Shown here in pieces: positions 33,331 through 42,550 of a DNA stretch of 64,000 nt. The DNA lies in NCBI RefSeq assembly GCF_003966895.1, contig NZ_AP018449.1:1061424-1125423 (forward strand), in the 5' to 3' direction. The position numbers and the translations under genes were made by a program. Positions within the stretch are counted from its first letter, which is position 1, and each line of letters opens with the position of its first letter. The notes below the pieces were generated by a model. The model searched no databases. It saw nothing but the letters and a program-made list of their open reading frames with translations, and was not told the DNA's origin. This DNA comes from Methylomusa anaerophila. Lineage in GTDB: Bacteria; Bacillota; Negativicutes; Sporomusales; Sporomusaceae.

Positions 33331-34595
33331 TATTGACGGCGCTGTTCCTCTCTGTCACGCTGTTGATAACCGGCTGCTTTGGCGGCAAGGAGACCGACGA
33401 TGTCGCCTACGTCCTGGTCATCGGCATCGACGCCAACGATGACGGCAATCTGAAAATAACCTACCAGATCGCTAATCCCAAAGGGGGCGGCGCCGCGAGC
33501 GGCGGGGAGGGTGGCAGCGCCACCGGCATGGGCGAGAAAGGCGGCGGCAGCCAGTCGTGGATAATTAACACCATTACCGCGCCTACCCCGGCCGAAACCC
33601 GTATGCTGCTTAATTCTTCCATGTCCCGTTTCCCCAACGTCGGCCATACCTCGGCCATTATCATCGGGGAAAGCATGGCCCGCAACGGTATCGGCTACCT
33701 CCTTTCCTTCTTTGTCCGCAACCGTGAATTCCGCGAAACCACCCTCCTGATTGTCGTGGCAGGAACAGCCGAAGACTTTATCCGGCACACCAAGCCCTCC
33801 ATGGATGCCACCATCACCAAATTCTACGAAACCTTTACGACGTCTCTTGCCGAAAGCAGCTTTTCTTTCCGCACCGATTTGCACCAATTTTACACCCGGC
33901 TGAAAAATCAGGGCGGTTCGCCTTTTATAATGTACAGCGGCACCAACCCCAAGACCGGCGAAGACCGGCCGGCCGAGTCCAAGACACCCCAGCAGAAAGG
34001 AGAAGCCTATTTGCCGGGGGGCATTCCGCGCACCGGCACTGAGAGTTCTGCCGAATTTCTGGGTCTGGCCCTCTTCCGGGGCGACAAGATGGTTGGTGTG
34101 CTCAACAGCGACCAAACCCGGGCTGTGGCCATCCTGCAGGGAAATTTCTTCCGGGGCATAATCGGCGTCGTCGACCCCCTGGATGCTAAAGAGTCCGTAA
34201 GTCTCGTTATCCGTAACGGCGGCAAGCCCCGGATAACCGCCGACTTCAGCGGCAGGGCGCCGGTATTCACCGCCAGCGTGCCGATTGAAGCCGAGATACT
34301 GGGCATCACCTCCGGCATCAACTACGAGGCCGACTCCTACCGGGAATTGCTGGAGAGCCAGGTTTCCCAAATGCTTACCGGGCAAATCAGAAGCATGGTA
34401 AAGCACACCCAGGAACTGGGCAGCGATCCGGTGGGGTTCGGCATGCACCTGCGTCCGAAATTTCCCAACTACGACGCTTTGAAGCAGGCAGATCTGACAA
34501 CACTGTATCAGGCGGCCGATATCCAAATAAGTGTCACAACCAAAATCCGCCGCACCGGCCTAATTTGGCGGACATCACCTGCACAACAAAATTAA
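33315..34595 (+). CDS. gerC: GerC-type germinant receptor lipoprotein subunit
   Basis: 426 residues. The signal peptide ends in a lipobox LLITGC (Cys about 21), so the protein is lipid-anchored. The Ger(x)C fold follows: YVLVIGIDANDDGN, then a Gly/Ser-rich insertion (GGGAASGGEGGSATGMGEKGGGS at about 55-77, broken only by a few residues), and the conserved YRELLESQVSQMLTGQIRSMVKHTQELGSDPVGFG helix near the C-terminus. The Gly-rich insertion follows the first strand and is longer than I would expect. Confidence 0.93.
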   Translation: MPIRLVLTALFLSVTLLITGCFGGKETDDVAYVLVIGIDANDDGNLKITYQIANPKGGGAASGGEGGSATGMGEKGGGSQSWIINTITAPTPAETRMLLNSSMSRFPNVGHTSAIIIGESMARNGIGYLLSFFVRNREFRETTLLIVVAGTAEDFIRHTKPSMDATITKFYETFTTSLAESSFSFRTDLHQFYTRLKNQGGSPFIMYSGTNPKTGEDRPAESKTPQQKGEAYLPGGIPRTGTESSAEFLGLALFRGDKMVGVLNSDQTRAVAILQGNFFRGIIGVVDPLDAKESVSLVIRNGGKPRITADFSGRAPVFTASVPIEAEILGITSGINYEADSYRELLESQVSQMLTGQIRSMVKHTQELGSDPVGFGMHLRPKFPNYDALKQADLTTLYQAADIQISVTTKIRRTGLIWRTSPAQQN

Positions 34596-34610
34596 CGGAA
34601 GGGTGTTCAT

Positions 34611-34775
34611 ATGATTCGTATCATCTTCCTCGTCGCCGGCATTGTCGCCGGCATCCATGTCTATACCTACGGCCGCTGGCTGAAACAGCAGGGCAATATC
34701 CCCGGAGCCATCCTGGCCTTCATCTTCGCCGCTCTTGCCGCAGTCCTGCCGGCTTGGGACATGCTCACACAATGA
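34611..34775 (+). CDS. Small two-helix membrane protein, possible GerD-subunit-like gene
   Basis: 54 residues: MIRIIFLVAGIVAGIHVYTY, a short polar turn GRWLKQQGN, then IPGAILAFIFAALAAVLPAW. Two hydrophobic helices with a positively charged loop. It starts 15 bases after gerC, with a GGAAGGG site, and ends 19 bases before the convergent corA. Some gerA-type operons in Bacillus carry a small fourth D gene with two membrane helices; this fits in size, topology and place. No sequence motif proves it. Confidence 0.7.
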   Translation: MIRIIFLVAGIVAGIHVYTYGRWLKQQGNIPGAILAFIFAALAAVLPAWDMLTQ

Positions 34776-34793
34776 AACAGCGGCTAAATCCCA

Positions 34794-35873
34794 TCAAAGC
34801 CAGCCGCGGCGGTAAAAGTACCTTATCATATAAAGGCTGATCCCCAGCATGACTACCCACACCAAATAATAACCATATTCCCATTGGAGTTCCGGCATAT
34901 TTACAAAATTCATGCCATACACCCCGGCGATGAAGGTTAGCGGAATAAAAATGGTGGATATAATGGTCAGCATTTTCATTATTTCACTCATCCGGTTGCT
35001 GATGCTCGACAAGTAAATATCCAGCATGCCGGAAAGCATATCCCGGTAGATCTCCACCGTCTCCAAGACCTGGATGGTATGGTCATAGACATCCCGCATA
35101 TAAATATGGGTACTGTCTTGAATCAATGCCGCTTCCTCCCGGTCCAGCGAGCCGATTACTTCCCGCAGCGGCCACACTGCCCGGCGGATGGTCAGCATTT
35201 CATGTTTCAAATCATAAATACGCCGCAAAAGCTCAGGTCCGGGGGAATTTACGATTATTTCCTCCATTTCTTCTATGTTGTCTCCTATATGCTCCAAGAC
35301 CACATAATAGTGGTCAACCACCGTATCCATCAGGGCGTATAACAAGTAGTCCGGACCGAAACGCCGGAGCCTCCCCCGCCCGCCGTCAATCCTTTCTTTG
35401 ATGGAATTAAATATATCCGGTTGTTCCGGACCTGTTTCCTGAAAGGAAATGAGGAGATCTTTCCCGAGAATCAAACTAATTTGCGCGGACTGTAATACCC
35501 CCTGAGCGGTTACCCCGGTCAGGGATTGGAGAACAACGTACAGGTAATCACCATAGTCTTCCAGCTTGGGCCGCTGGTTGGTATTTACAATATCTTCCAA
35601 TACGAGTGGATGAATGCAAAATACTTGCCCAATTTGTTCAATCATCTTCACATTACTAAGACCGTCGACTTTAATCCATTTTATTAAACCGCTGTCTGAA
35701 TTCTTGATGCTTTCCAGATCTTTTACGGTGTGAATTGGGTAGTCTTTTACCTGATCTGCCGAGTACTCAATAACATGGATATGTACTTGTTCCGACCGGG
35801 TGTCACCGACATAGAGCATCGTCCCCGGCGGCAGCCCTACTTTTCGCGCTAACGGCTTTCTATTTCCGGCCAT
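34794..35873 (-). CDS. corA: CorA-family magnesium/cobalt transporter
   Basis: 359 residues. Large N-terminal cytoplasmic funnel domain, then two C-terminal helices with the selectivity motif YGMNF (in FIAGVYGMNFVNMPELQWEYGYY). The IKVDGLSNVKMIEQIGQVFCIHPLVLEDIVNTNQRPKLEDYGDYLYVVLQ block is standard. The C-terminal RYFYRRGWL supplies the positive ring. Single gene with a GGAGGC site. Confidence 0.94.
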   Translation of the reverse strand: MAGNRKPLARKVGLPPGTMLYVGDTRSEQVHIHVIEYSADQVKDYPIHTVKDLESIKNSDSGLIKWIKVDGLSNVKMIEQIGQVFCIHPLVLEDIVNTNQRPKLEDYGDYLYVVLQSLTGVTAQGVLQSAQISLILGKDLLISFQETGPEQPDIFNSIKERIDGGRGRLRRFGPDYLLYALMDTVVDHYYVVLEHIGDNIEEMEEIIVNSPGPELLRRIYDLKHEMLTIRRAVWPLREVIGSLDREEAALIQDSTHIYMRDVYDHTIQVLETVEIYRDMLSGMLDIYLSSISNRMSEIMKMLTIISTIFIPLTFIAGVYGMNFVNMPELQWEYGYYLVWVVMLGISLYMIRYFYRRGWL

Positions 35874-35937
35874 TTATCCAGCCTCCTTAAAGATTGCACA
35901 TTAGGAATGAATTTTGGAATTTCTTAAGTGAACTCGT

Positions 35938-36030
35938 TTAGCTTCTGCTAAACTTCGGGGCTTCGGTGGGGGACTCTACCCCCACCGAAGTTTGGAAGTG
36001 GTAACACCCACTTATAGAAGTGGGTGTCTT
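35938..36030. repeat. Three-hairpin element, possible IS200/IS605-type relic (copy 2)
   Basis: Three hairpins in a row: GTTTAGCTTCTGCTAAAC, CTTCGGTGGGGG-ACTCTA-CCCCCACCGAAG (12-bp perfect stem), and ACACCCACTT-ATAG-AAGTGGGTGT (10-bp perfect stem). Same order and the same GGGGGACT loop as the element at 8160. No open frame for a transposase is nearby. It separates corA from the decarboxylase terminator. Confidence 0.5.
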
Positions 36031-36039
36031 CGAAATTGG

Positions 36040-36086
36040 ATAAAAAGATGCTATTAAAGCAATAATTCGCTTTAATAGCATCTTTC
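36040..36086 (-). terminator. Terminator of the lysine/ornithine decarboxylase gene
   Basis: AAAGATGCTATTAAAGC (36044-36060) pairs perfectly with GCTTTAATAGCATCTTT (36069-36085), followed on the minus strand by TTTTTATCC. Confidence 0.93.
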
Positions 36087-36098
36087 CCTCCGACGCAA

Positions 36099-37265
36099 TT
36101 ATCCGGCAGTTGCCAATTCCAGTTTTGGTTTGATTGCTTCATATACCTCTTCCCACACTACTATGGGCGTTTTGGCAAAGCCGTTAAACTCAGTGGCGGA
36201 TGCCGAAGTATAGGCCCCGCAGTTGGGCACCAGAATGAGGTCGTCGATATCTAGCGGCACTGTAAGTTTTTCCTTAAACATAATATCCAAAGAGTCGCAG
36301 CTTGGTCCGGCAAAAGTAGCCGACACCCGTTTTCCCGTCTTAAAGGTTTCCAGTTCATAGTCCCAGTGGTCAAATATCACCCCGGAGAAAGAGCCGTACA
36401 AGCCGTCATCCAGAAAGTACCATTGCTGATTATTGCGCAGCTTGGTCCCAATTACCCGCGTAATCAAATTTACAGCTGTGCCGCAAATATACCGGCCGGG
36501 CTCAGCCCAGATTTCTGTTGCGGGGAAGTATTCCTTAAAAGCAGCGTTGATAGCGTCAGCCATCGCCGCAACATCAGGCTTTTCGGTTCGGGTAGGCATG
36601 GGGAAACCGCCGCCGATGTCGAGAACGCTAAGATTCATTCCCGCTGCCGCCGCTTCCTTAAACAACTTGCGGCAAATCTTGAGAGCATTGAGATAAGCGC
36701 CCACATCGGTAGATTGACTGCCTACATGAAAACACAGCCCGACAACATTAAGGCCGGCAGCATGAGCCTTGTGCAAAAGGGCTAGAGCCTCGGCAGGATA
36801 GGCGCCGAATTTCTTATTCAGGTCAACCAAAGCCTTAGGATTATCCACCCGAATCCGGAGAAGGGCATTGCCGCCGGGAACAGCTGCTGCCATTTTGGCG
36901 ATCTCGCTTTCGCTGTCAAAAGTAAATTTGTTGACCCCAACTTGGCCGGCCACTTTGAGACCGTTGGGAGTCTTAACGGGGTTGGCATAAACCATCCGCT
37001 CCGGCGCAATGCCAATGCGGCTCAGCAACCGCATTTCGCCGTCGGAGGCAACGTCAAAATACCCGCCTAAAGCGGCCAGTTTCCGAATAATCCGTTCATC
37101 AGGGTTGGCTTTAACCGCGTAGTATATTTTCGCCCCTGGCAAATGTTCCAGCAGCAGGTTATAGTTTCGTTCAATTTGCTCCAACGACACGACGAGCAGC
37201 GGTGTACCGTAGCAATCGGCCAGAGCCGCAACGGCTTCCTGGGATAATCTAAAATAATTCACCAC
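36099..37265 (-). CDS. ldc: Lysine/ornithine decarboxylase, fold-type III (Selenomonas type)
   Basis: PLP enzyme of the alanine-racemase-like barrel, 388 residues. PLP lysine is in YYAVKANPDE (about 52); VGLCFHVGSQS, LDIGGGFPMP, WAEPGRYICGTAVNL, GLYGSFSGVIFDHW and GPSCDSLDIM (active-site Cys) follow. The whole pattern, including MVNYFRLS at the start, closely resembles the Selenomonas ruminantium lysine/ornithine decarboxylase, which makes cadaverine and putrescine that are attached to peptidoglycan and hold the outer membrane. The GTG-GTG start follows AAAGGGG. Single gene. Confidence 0.93.
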   Translation of the reverse strand: MVNYFRLSQEAVAALADCYGTPLLVVSLEQIERNYNLLLEHLPGAKIYYAVKANPDERIIRKLAALGGYFDVASDGEMRLLSRIGIAPERMVYANPVKTPNGLKVAGQVGVNKFTFDSESEIAKMAAAVPGGNALLRIRVDNPKALVDLNKKFGAYPAEALALLHKAHAAGLNVVGLCFHVGSQSTDVGAYLNALKICRKLFKEAAAAGMNLSVLDIGGGFPMPTRTEKPDVAAMADAINAAFKEYFPATEIWAEPGRYICGTAVNLITRVIGTKLRNNQQWYFLDDGLYGSFSGVIFDHWDYELETFKTGKRVSATFAGPSCDSLDIMFKEKLTVPLDIDDLILVPNCGAYTSASATEFNGFAKTPIVVWEEVYEAIKPKLELATAG

Positions 37266-37289
37266 AAGTCACCCCTTTCCCAAACATGA

Positions 37290-37318
37290 TATGATTTTAT
37301 CATAACTGTCACAAAGTG
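37290..37318. promoter_or_regulatory. Palindrome and shared 11-mer upstream of the decarboxylase
   Basis: TATGAT-TTT-ATCATA (37290-37304) is an inverted repeat 25 bases before the start. Next to it GTCACAAAGTG (37308-37318) repeats a word found in the lpxA upstream palindrome. Confidence 0.35.
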
Positions 37319-37426
37319 CAAGAAAATTTTTGTTAAATAACCATTAGCGTCTGTTTCCAGATACTTAATTATTGTTCACTGACGCCCGCCATTTTCATGC
37401 ATAAGAAAAAAGGCCCCCTGAACGCC

Positions 37427-37560
37427 ATCTATATATGCCGCATTAAAGAGTAACATCCGGGTATTAGGATAAGCTGAGGTTAAGCGACAGCGTCGAAGCG
37501 TTCCTAATACCCGGATATCATTTCAATTCTTTAATGCGCTCCATATATGCGGTTCAAGGG
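37427..37560. repeat. Family-2 dispersed element, copy D
   Basis: Perfect 14-bp arms ATCCGGGTATTAGG (37455-37468) and CCTAATACCCGGAT (37503-37516) enclose core 37469-37502. Outer pairs GCATTAAAGA/TCTTTAATGC also match. Arm sequence is unique to this copy. It fills most of the gap 37266-37590. Confidence 0.92.
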
Positions 37561-37590
37561 GGGGTTATCCTAGATTTATTCCAGTTTATT

Positions 37591-39339
37591 CTAGAAGCGG
37601 AAATTCCCAATTGCATTTTTTAGTTCTTCGGACATTTGGTGCAGCGTTTGACTGGATGAAGCGATTTGCTGCATGGAAGCCGACTGTTCCTGGGCAGCGG
37701 CGGAAATTGTTTGCGTGCCGACCGCCGTCCTCCCGGCCGCCTGTTTCACACTTTCCACCGCAACCAGGACACTGTCGCCGGAAGCCGACAGTTGTTCGGC
37801 CGCCGCGCTAATCTCCTGGATTTGGCGGTTGAGTTCCTGCACCAGATTGATAATGTGTTTAAATTGTTCTCCGGTGGATGCAATTACTTCCGTGCCCCGG
37901 GCTACATCCTGAGTTCCCTGGGTCATCACAGCCGCCGCGTCCCCTGACTCCTGCCGGATTTCCGCAACAATGCGGCCTATCTGTTCGGCGGCTTGCCTGG
38001 ACTCTTCCGCCAGTTTACGGACTTCATCGGCGACCACGGCAAAACCCCGGCCCTGTTCGCCGGCCCGCGCCGCTTCTATCGCCGCATTTAAAGCCAACAG
38101 GTTGGTCTGTCCGGCAATGCCGCTGATAACACCTACGATCTCACCGATTTGACGGGAACTGTTTCCTAACTTTTCCACCACTTGCGCCGAATGCGCAACC
38201 GAACGATTGATGGCTTGCATTTGGGCCGTGGCTTCATTGCCGGCCAGTTCTCCCTCAGACGCCGCTTTGGCCGCCTCCTCCGACTTAAAAGACACCTGCC
38301 CGGCATTATCAGCAATGTGCCGCACGGCAGTTGTCATCTCCCGCACAGCGTTGACCGCTTCCTCCACTGCCGCCACTTGACGGGCAGTACCTGCGGCCAC
38401 TTCCGCCACCGTCTCGGCTACCTGCACCGCTGCTTGCGCCGAATTGCCGGCGCCTGAAGTCAGTTCTTGCGCCGAACCGGCTACCTGGTCCGATGCGCCG
38501 GCAACCTGGGTAACCAGTTTTTTCAGGTTCTCCGCCATACGGCTGAAAGCTTTGGTAAGATCGCTGATTTCATCATTGCCATGGTAGCTGATACTTTTAA
38601 ATCTGAGCCCGCCGTCGGCGATTTCATCCGCCGCCGCAACAGCTTCGGCCAGCGGCCGGGATAGCCTGCGTTCAAAGAAAACGGCTATTCCCACTACAAT
38701 TACGAAAATAATTATATTGAGTAAAACAATTACTTTATTGGTATTTCCCACTGCCAAATCGTTTTCCTGCATCCGTTTGCGCATTTGATCATTAAGGAAA
38801 TTAGCGTAATGATAAATCTGATTGTCGACAGCCGCCAGACTCTGCTGCTCTTCAGCCAGAACTTGCATCGCCGCCTCCAAACCTTTTTCGCCGCGGACGG
38901 CAATTACCCGGTCCATGGTACTGTAAAAGGAATTGACCACCTGTTTTAAATCGGCAAACTGTTTTTTCTCTTCTTCACCGGTCAGTTTTTGCTCCAGGCC
39001 GGCCAATTTGGCATTCATATTTTGCCGGGATATAATATAAGATTGCACATAACTGGGGTTAACTGCTATGAGATAGCTCCGCATCTGAGCGTTTTGTGTC
39101 TTAAGTTCGGCATTAATATCTTTGATGTCAAATACCAACGGCACATCCACCGAAATAATGGACTGGTAATTTTTTTCCACCGCTTGCATTTTGAAATGGG
39201 TATAAATGCTGATACCGGAAAACATTAAGGCCACCAATATGCAAATGGCAATGATCTGGCGGCCGATTGTAAAGCGCAATCCCTTACCCTTCTTAATTCC
39301 TGATCCCTGTTCCCTGCTGTCGCGGGCAGGCGTCAACAA
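37591..39339 (-). CDS. Methyl-accepting chemotaxis protein
   Basis: A transmembrane chemoreceptor of about 560-610 residues. First helix ([18 protein letters not shown]), a four-helix-bundle periplasmic domain (about 50-200), second helix ([20 protein letters not shown]), HAMP, and the cytoplasmic signalling tip [30 protein letters not shown]. The start is unclear: no ATG is available. TTG codons at 39339 and 39279 (after AAGGG) are possible, and the frame is open to 39430, where AGGAG stands 9 bases before a CTG at 39417. The ligand is unknown. Confidence 0.9.
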   Translation of the reverse strand: MLTPARDSREQGSGIKKGKGLRFTIGRQIIAICILVALMFSGISIYTHFKMQAVEKNYQSIISVDVPLVFDIKDINAELKTQNAQMRSYLIAVNPSYVQSYIISRQNMNAKLAGLEQKLTGEEEKKQFADLKQVVNSFYSTMDRVIAVRGEKGLEAAMQVLAEEQQSLAAVDNQIYHYANFLNDQMRKRMQENDLAVGNTNKVIVLLNIIIFVIVVGIAVFFERRLSRPLAEAVAAADEIADGGLRFKSISYHGNDEISDLTKAFSRMAENLKKLVTQVAGASDQVAGSAQELTSGAGNSAQAAVQVAETVAEVAAGTARQVAAVEEAVNAVREMTTAVRHIADNAGQVSFKSEEAAKAASEGELAGNEATAQMQAINRSVAHSAQVVEKLGNSSRQIGEIVGVISGIAGQTNLLALNAAIEAARAGEQGRGFAVVADEVRKLAEESRQAAEQIGRIVAEIRQESGDAAAVMTQGTQDVARGTEVIASTGEQFKHIINLVQELNRQIQEISAAAEQLSASGDSVLVAVESVKQAAGRTAVGTQTISAAAQEQSASMQQIASSSQTLHQMSEELKNAIGNFRF

Positions 39340-39610
39340 CGGGAATAATTGAGAAAAAAGAGAGCCGGGCTTTTTTATCGCTGGCAGTTTAAGCTTGAAC
39401 TTAGAGTTGAACTTCAGGTTGACCCACTCCTATTAAGAAAACGTGAAGCATTTTCGAACTGTGAGGCTTAGAGGCTTTTAAAGGCTTAATTGATTATAAT
39501 ATACATTCACATTCGATTCGACAACGTTCCGCAAAATCCTTTCTACGCTACGAAAATTTAACAAAATGTTCCTGTTTACAGCTTTTGGGTTGTTGCCTGT
39601 GGACAAGACA

Positions 39611-40237
39611 CTAGGCAGTTTGCTCATAATAACCCAAAAGAATATTATGTGGATTCACCCCGTTTTGCAATATTTCCGCCACTACCCGTTTACTGTCGTT
39701 AATTTTCCGCATCAAGGTCAGGGAAAGCTCCGGGTCGCCGTAGATACACCATAAACCCTTGCAGCTGCAATATTCTTTACTAATACCCATAAATCCCAGA
39801 ACATCTTTCAACGGGATTCCCAGCCATAACCCAATTTCGTGGGGACATTCTCCCTGATAACGCTTTTTCAGGTAAGCCATATTCTCACTTAAAGAACATT
39901 CGGGTTTATAACCGTGAGCAGCTAAAAAGCGGCAGTTCTCACCTTTCTTTAGCCATTCCTCCAGCAATTGCGGCCGATAAAACAGGATTACCCTCTTGCG
40001 GGCGCATTCCCGCAAAACCACCCATTCAATTCCCGACCGACGAAGAAAACCGGGCCCATATTGCTGCCAAAAAGACAGCCGGGGAAAACTGAAACTATCA
40101 GACAGTGAAAGTAATGTTGCCGGTTTATAGCCGTGAATGGTCGGCGCCAATTCCACAACCAGCCACCGAAAGAAATAGGCGGGACACTTTCGGCTTTCGC
40201 CCTTTAATAACGTTTCACCGGTATGCATGTTCTTCAT
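39611..40237 (-). CDS. DUF3793 family protein
   Basis: 208 residues, soluble. The family signature is CPHEIGLWLGIPLKDVLGFMG, with a C-terminal KGLWCIYGDPE and NPHNILL. Function is unknown; in Clostridia and Negativicutes it tends to lie with ferrous iron transport or DUF2325 genes. Here it is the third gene behind a Fur box, 74 bases after ynfA, so an iron-related role fits. RBS is G-rich but distant. Confidence 0.85.
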   Translation of the reverse strand: MKNMHTGETLLKGESRKCPAYFFRWLVVELAPTIHGYKPATLLSLSDSFSFPRLSFWQQYGPGFLRRSGIEWVVLRECARKRVILFYRPQLLEEWLKKGENCRFLAAHGYKPECSLSENMAYLKKRYQGECPHEIGLWLGIPLKDVLGFMGISKEYCSCKGLWCIYGDPELSLTLMRKINDSKRVVAEILQNGVNPHNILLGYYEQTA

Positions 40238-40311
40238 ACTGAAACTAGGCCCCCTTTCCCCTATACTCTACTTCACTCTGTTATAGTCATATGTAAATAA
40301 ATACCGATTGG

Positions 40312-40644
40312 TCACCCTCTGGGCCACCACATTATGATTACCACCCCGATAAGCGCTATTGCGCCTCCCAACAGGTCGTACCGGTCCGGGGTTACCTTAT
40401 CTACCGCCCATCCCCAGAAGATGGACAGTACAATGAAAATACCGCCGTAAGCCGCGTACACTCTCCCAAAGCCGGGCGCCTGCAAGGTTGGAATTATTCC
40501 GTAGACCGCAAGAATTACAGCGCCGAGCAGGCCATAATACAAGTCCTTTCCTTCCCGCAGCCACAGCCAGATTAAATAACCGCCGCCGATTTCGCATAAA
40601 CCGGCCAATATAAAATATAGGAGCGATTTTATTATTTCCATCAC
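40312..40644 (-). CDS. YnfA family small membrane protein
   Basis: 110 residues with four helices, an EmrE-like size and layout. Family hallmarks are [21 protein letters not shown] and [22 protein letters not shown]. Some relatives have been linked to small-molecule efflux, but its normal substrate is not known. It starts 6 bases after DUF2325, so both are cotranscribed. Confidence 0.92.
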   Translation of the reverse strand: MMEIIKSLLYFILAGLCEIGGGYLIWLWLREGKDLYYGLLGAVILAVYGIIPTLQAPGFGRVYAAYGGIFIVLSIFWGWAVDKVTPDRYDLLGGAIALIGVVIIMWWPRG

Positions 40645-40650
40645 AATCTC

Positions 40651-40944
40651 CTACCTGCCGATAATCCCCTCGGACTTCAGTTTTTCCGCAACTGAAGTCC
40701 ATGATCGCTTGGCGAAGATCAAGGGAATAGAGTGGGCTTTAGCCAAATTCTTCGCCATAGCTGCAGTATTATGATTTATATAGTCTGTCAAAACTAATAC
40801 CGCGTCAGTTTTCTTGGAAATTGCCAATTTCGCTTTCGCCGGTGAATTGCGCCCGGAAATATGGGTCAACTCCTGGACCCCGACAGCATATAAATTTTTC
40901 TCAATGGAACCTAAATGATCACCGCCAATAACCACAATCGACAT
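40651..40944 (-). CDS. DUF2325 domain protein
   Basis: 97 residues; the whole protein is one Rossmann-like DUF2325 domain (IVVIGGDHLGSIEKNLYAVGV, VLVLTDYINHNTAAMAKNLAK, IPLIFAKRSW). Function unknown. It is the first gene behind a strong promoter that is overlapped by a Fur box, so it should be induced when iron is low. GGAGG precedes the ATG. Confidence 0.9.
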   Translation of the reverse strand: MSIVVIGGDHLGSIEKNLYAVGVQELTHISGRNSPAKAKLAISKKTDAVLVLTDYINHNTAAMAKNLAKAHSIPLIFAKRSWTSVAEKLKSEGIIGR

Positions 40945-41008
40945 AATTAACCTCCACTACAATTAAGTAATTTTCCCTTGCCCATAAAACACGGTTGGTT
41001 ATCGATAT

Positions 41009-41023
41009 TGATAATTATTATCA
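41009..41023. promoter_or_regulatory. Fur box (7-1-7)
   Basis: TGATAAT-T-ATTATCA matches the Bacillus Fur 7-1-7 consensus with no mismatch. It lies just downstream of the -10 region of the DUF2325 promoter, where bound Fur would block initiation. Confidence 0.85.
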
Positions 41024-41032
41024 TTTATTTTT

Positions 41033-41062
41033 ATTGTAACCCGGTGCGAGCCGGATTGTCAA
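41033..41062 (-). promoter_or_regulatory. Sigma-A promoter of the DUF2325-ynfA-DUF3793 operon
   Basis: On the minus strand TTGACA (41062-41057), an 18-base spacer and TACAAT (41038-41033). Transcription would begin about at 41026, at the Fur box. Confidence 0.75.
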
Positions 41063-41152
41063 TACTGATACTATCAATTTCATCAAAGGAATTGCTTTGC
41101 AGCAGCTGAATCCGCCGAATCTCTGCCCCTTTTGGCGCAGGGGATGCACCTC

Positions 41153-42331
41153 CTAACCAGTCAGGTCAGCCAATATTTTAAGAGTCGTTCGCAGTAAGAT
41201 CTCTGCGCCATGAATCATTGCTGTCTCGTCAAAGTCAAACTGCGGGTGGTGATGAGGACTGACAATACCCTTCGCGGCGTTGCCTGCGCCCACCAACCAG
41301 AATGCTCCCGGCACTGTTTCAAGGTAGTAGGAAAAATCCTCACCGGCCATTACCGGCTTGATCATCCAGACATTTTCCTCCCCCAGCGCCTCCTGTCCGG
41401 CGGCGGCGGCGATTGCCGCAATTTCCGGATGATTAATAACCGGCGGATATCCCCGGTAAAATTCCAACTTATGGTTAGCGCCATACGCCGCGCATATGCC
41501 TTTCACCATTTCCTCGATCCGGCAAAAAATTGTCTCTCGGAGCTCCAGGTCAAACACCCGTACAGTTCCTTTGATCACGGCGTTATCGGCTATAATATTG
41601 TAAACCTTCCCGGCTTGAAACACTCCCACCGACACAACGGCGGCTTCCTGCGGGTTAATATTCCGACTGACAATGGTGTTGAGAGCGTTGACAATCTGTG
41701 CCCCTACCAGAATTGCGTCCACTGTCTGCTGCGGCATGGAGGCATGACCGCCTTTGCCTAAAACGGTAATGCAAAATTCGTTGGCGGATGCCATAATGGG
41801 CCCGTAGGTTATGCCCATTACTCCTAACGGCAACGGCTGCCAAAGGTGTATTCCCAATATGGCGTCAACACCGCTAAGTCCGCCCGCATTAATCATATTT
41901 AGCGCTCCTCCGGGCAGATGCTCTTCACTGGGTTGAAACAGAAAACGGACGTTACCGCTAAGCTCCCCTTTTCGATCAGACAGTACCTTAGCTACCCCAA
42001 GCAATGTGGCCATGTGACCGTCGTGACCGCAGGCATGGCAAACACCGGGAACTTGAGAGCAGTATGGCTTATCCAGTTCATCATGCAAGGGGAGAGCGTC
42101 CATATCGGCCCGCAGCGCCACGGTTTTCCCCGGCCTGCCGCCGGTTAGTTCGGCGACAATGCCCGTGCCGCCGCATTTGCGGGGCTCAAGTTCCAGTTTC
42201 CGCAGTTCATCCATAATCTTCGCCTGGGTTTTTTCCTCCTGCCCGCTGAGTTCAGGATTGATATGAAAGTAGCGCCGCATTGCCACCATGTATTCAAATT
42301 GGTTGTTTATCTGCTGTAATAAATCTAACAT
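41153..42331 (-). CDS. M20 family amidohydrolase (amino acid or N-acyl-diaminopimelate deacylase type)
   Basis: A zinc hydrolase of 392 residues in the M20D group (hippurate hydrolase, IAA-amino-acid hydrolase, DapE-like deacetylases). Metal ligands: CHACGHDGHMA, QPSEEHLPGGA, GIHLW and the C-terminal HHHPQFDFDE. The dimerisation domain is in the middle (GKGGHASMPQQTVDAI). The start at 42331 follows GGGGGAGGG; the longer frame lies in a family-1 repeat. Substrate cannot be assigned. Monocistronic. Confidence 0.9.
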   Translation of the reverse strand: MLDLLQQINNQFEYMVAMRRYFHINPELSGQEEKTQAKIMDELRKLELEPRKCGGTGIVAELTGGRPGKTVALRADMDALPLHDELDKPYCSQVPGVCHACGHDGHMATLLGVAKVLSDRKGELSGNVRFLFQPSEEHLPGGALNMINAGGLSGVDAILGIHLWQPLPLGVMGITYGPIMASANEFCITVLGKGGHASMPQQTVDAILVGAQIVNALNTIVSRNINPQEAAVVSVGVFQAGKVYNIIADNAVIKGTVRVFDLELRETIFCRIEEMVKGICAAYGANHKLEFYRGYPPVINHPEIAAIAAAAGQEALGEENVWMIKPVMAGEDFSYYLETVPGAFWLVGAGNAAKGIVSPHHHPQFDFDETAMIHGAEILLRTTLKILADLTG

Positions 42332-42345
42332 TTTAACCCTCCCCC

Positions 42346-42543
42346 GAGGCTGGTTGAAAACGCCCATCTGCGTCGTTGCCTAAGCTTCCGCCGGTCTGTT
42401 AATGTCAGCTTATCTTATAGTAGGCAGCTAATTGGCACGATGAAGGCCGCATATGCAACGGTGGTCCTCACACGTACACAATTCGTACGCCTCCGGCCTC
42501 GGAATCCCAGGCGCCTAGCATCTGAACATTTTGAACCAGCCTC
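42346..42543. repeat. Family-1 dispersed element, copy g (GAGGCTGGTT arms, long form)
   Basis: Arms AGGCTGGTTGAAAA and TTTTGAACCAGCCTC. About 70 bases are inserted after CATCTGCGTCGTTGC. It ends 8 bases from the stop codon of the XPB partner gene. Confidence 0.85.
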
Positions 42544-42550
42544 CCTAATT

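Noticed and set aside
33327-34526. 399-codon open frame antisense to gerC
   Set aside because: It lies wholly opposite a clear germinant receptor gene, has Gly/His/Arg-rich low-information sequence, no binding site and no recognisable domain. GC-rich codon use explains the open frame.
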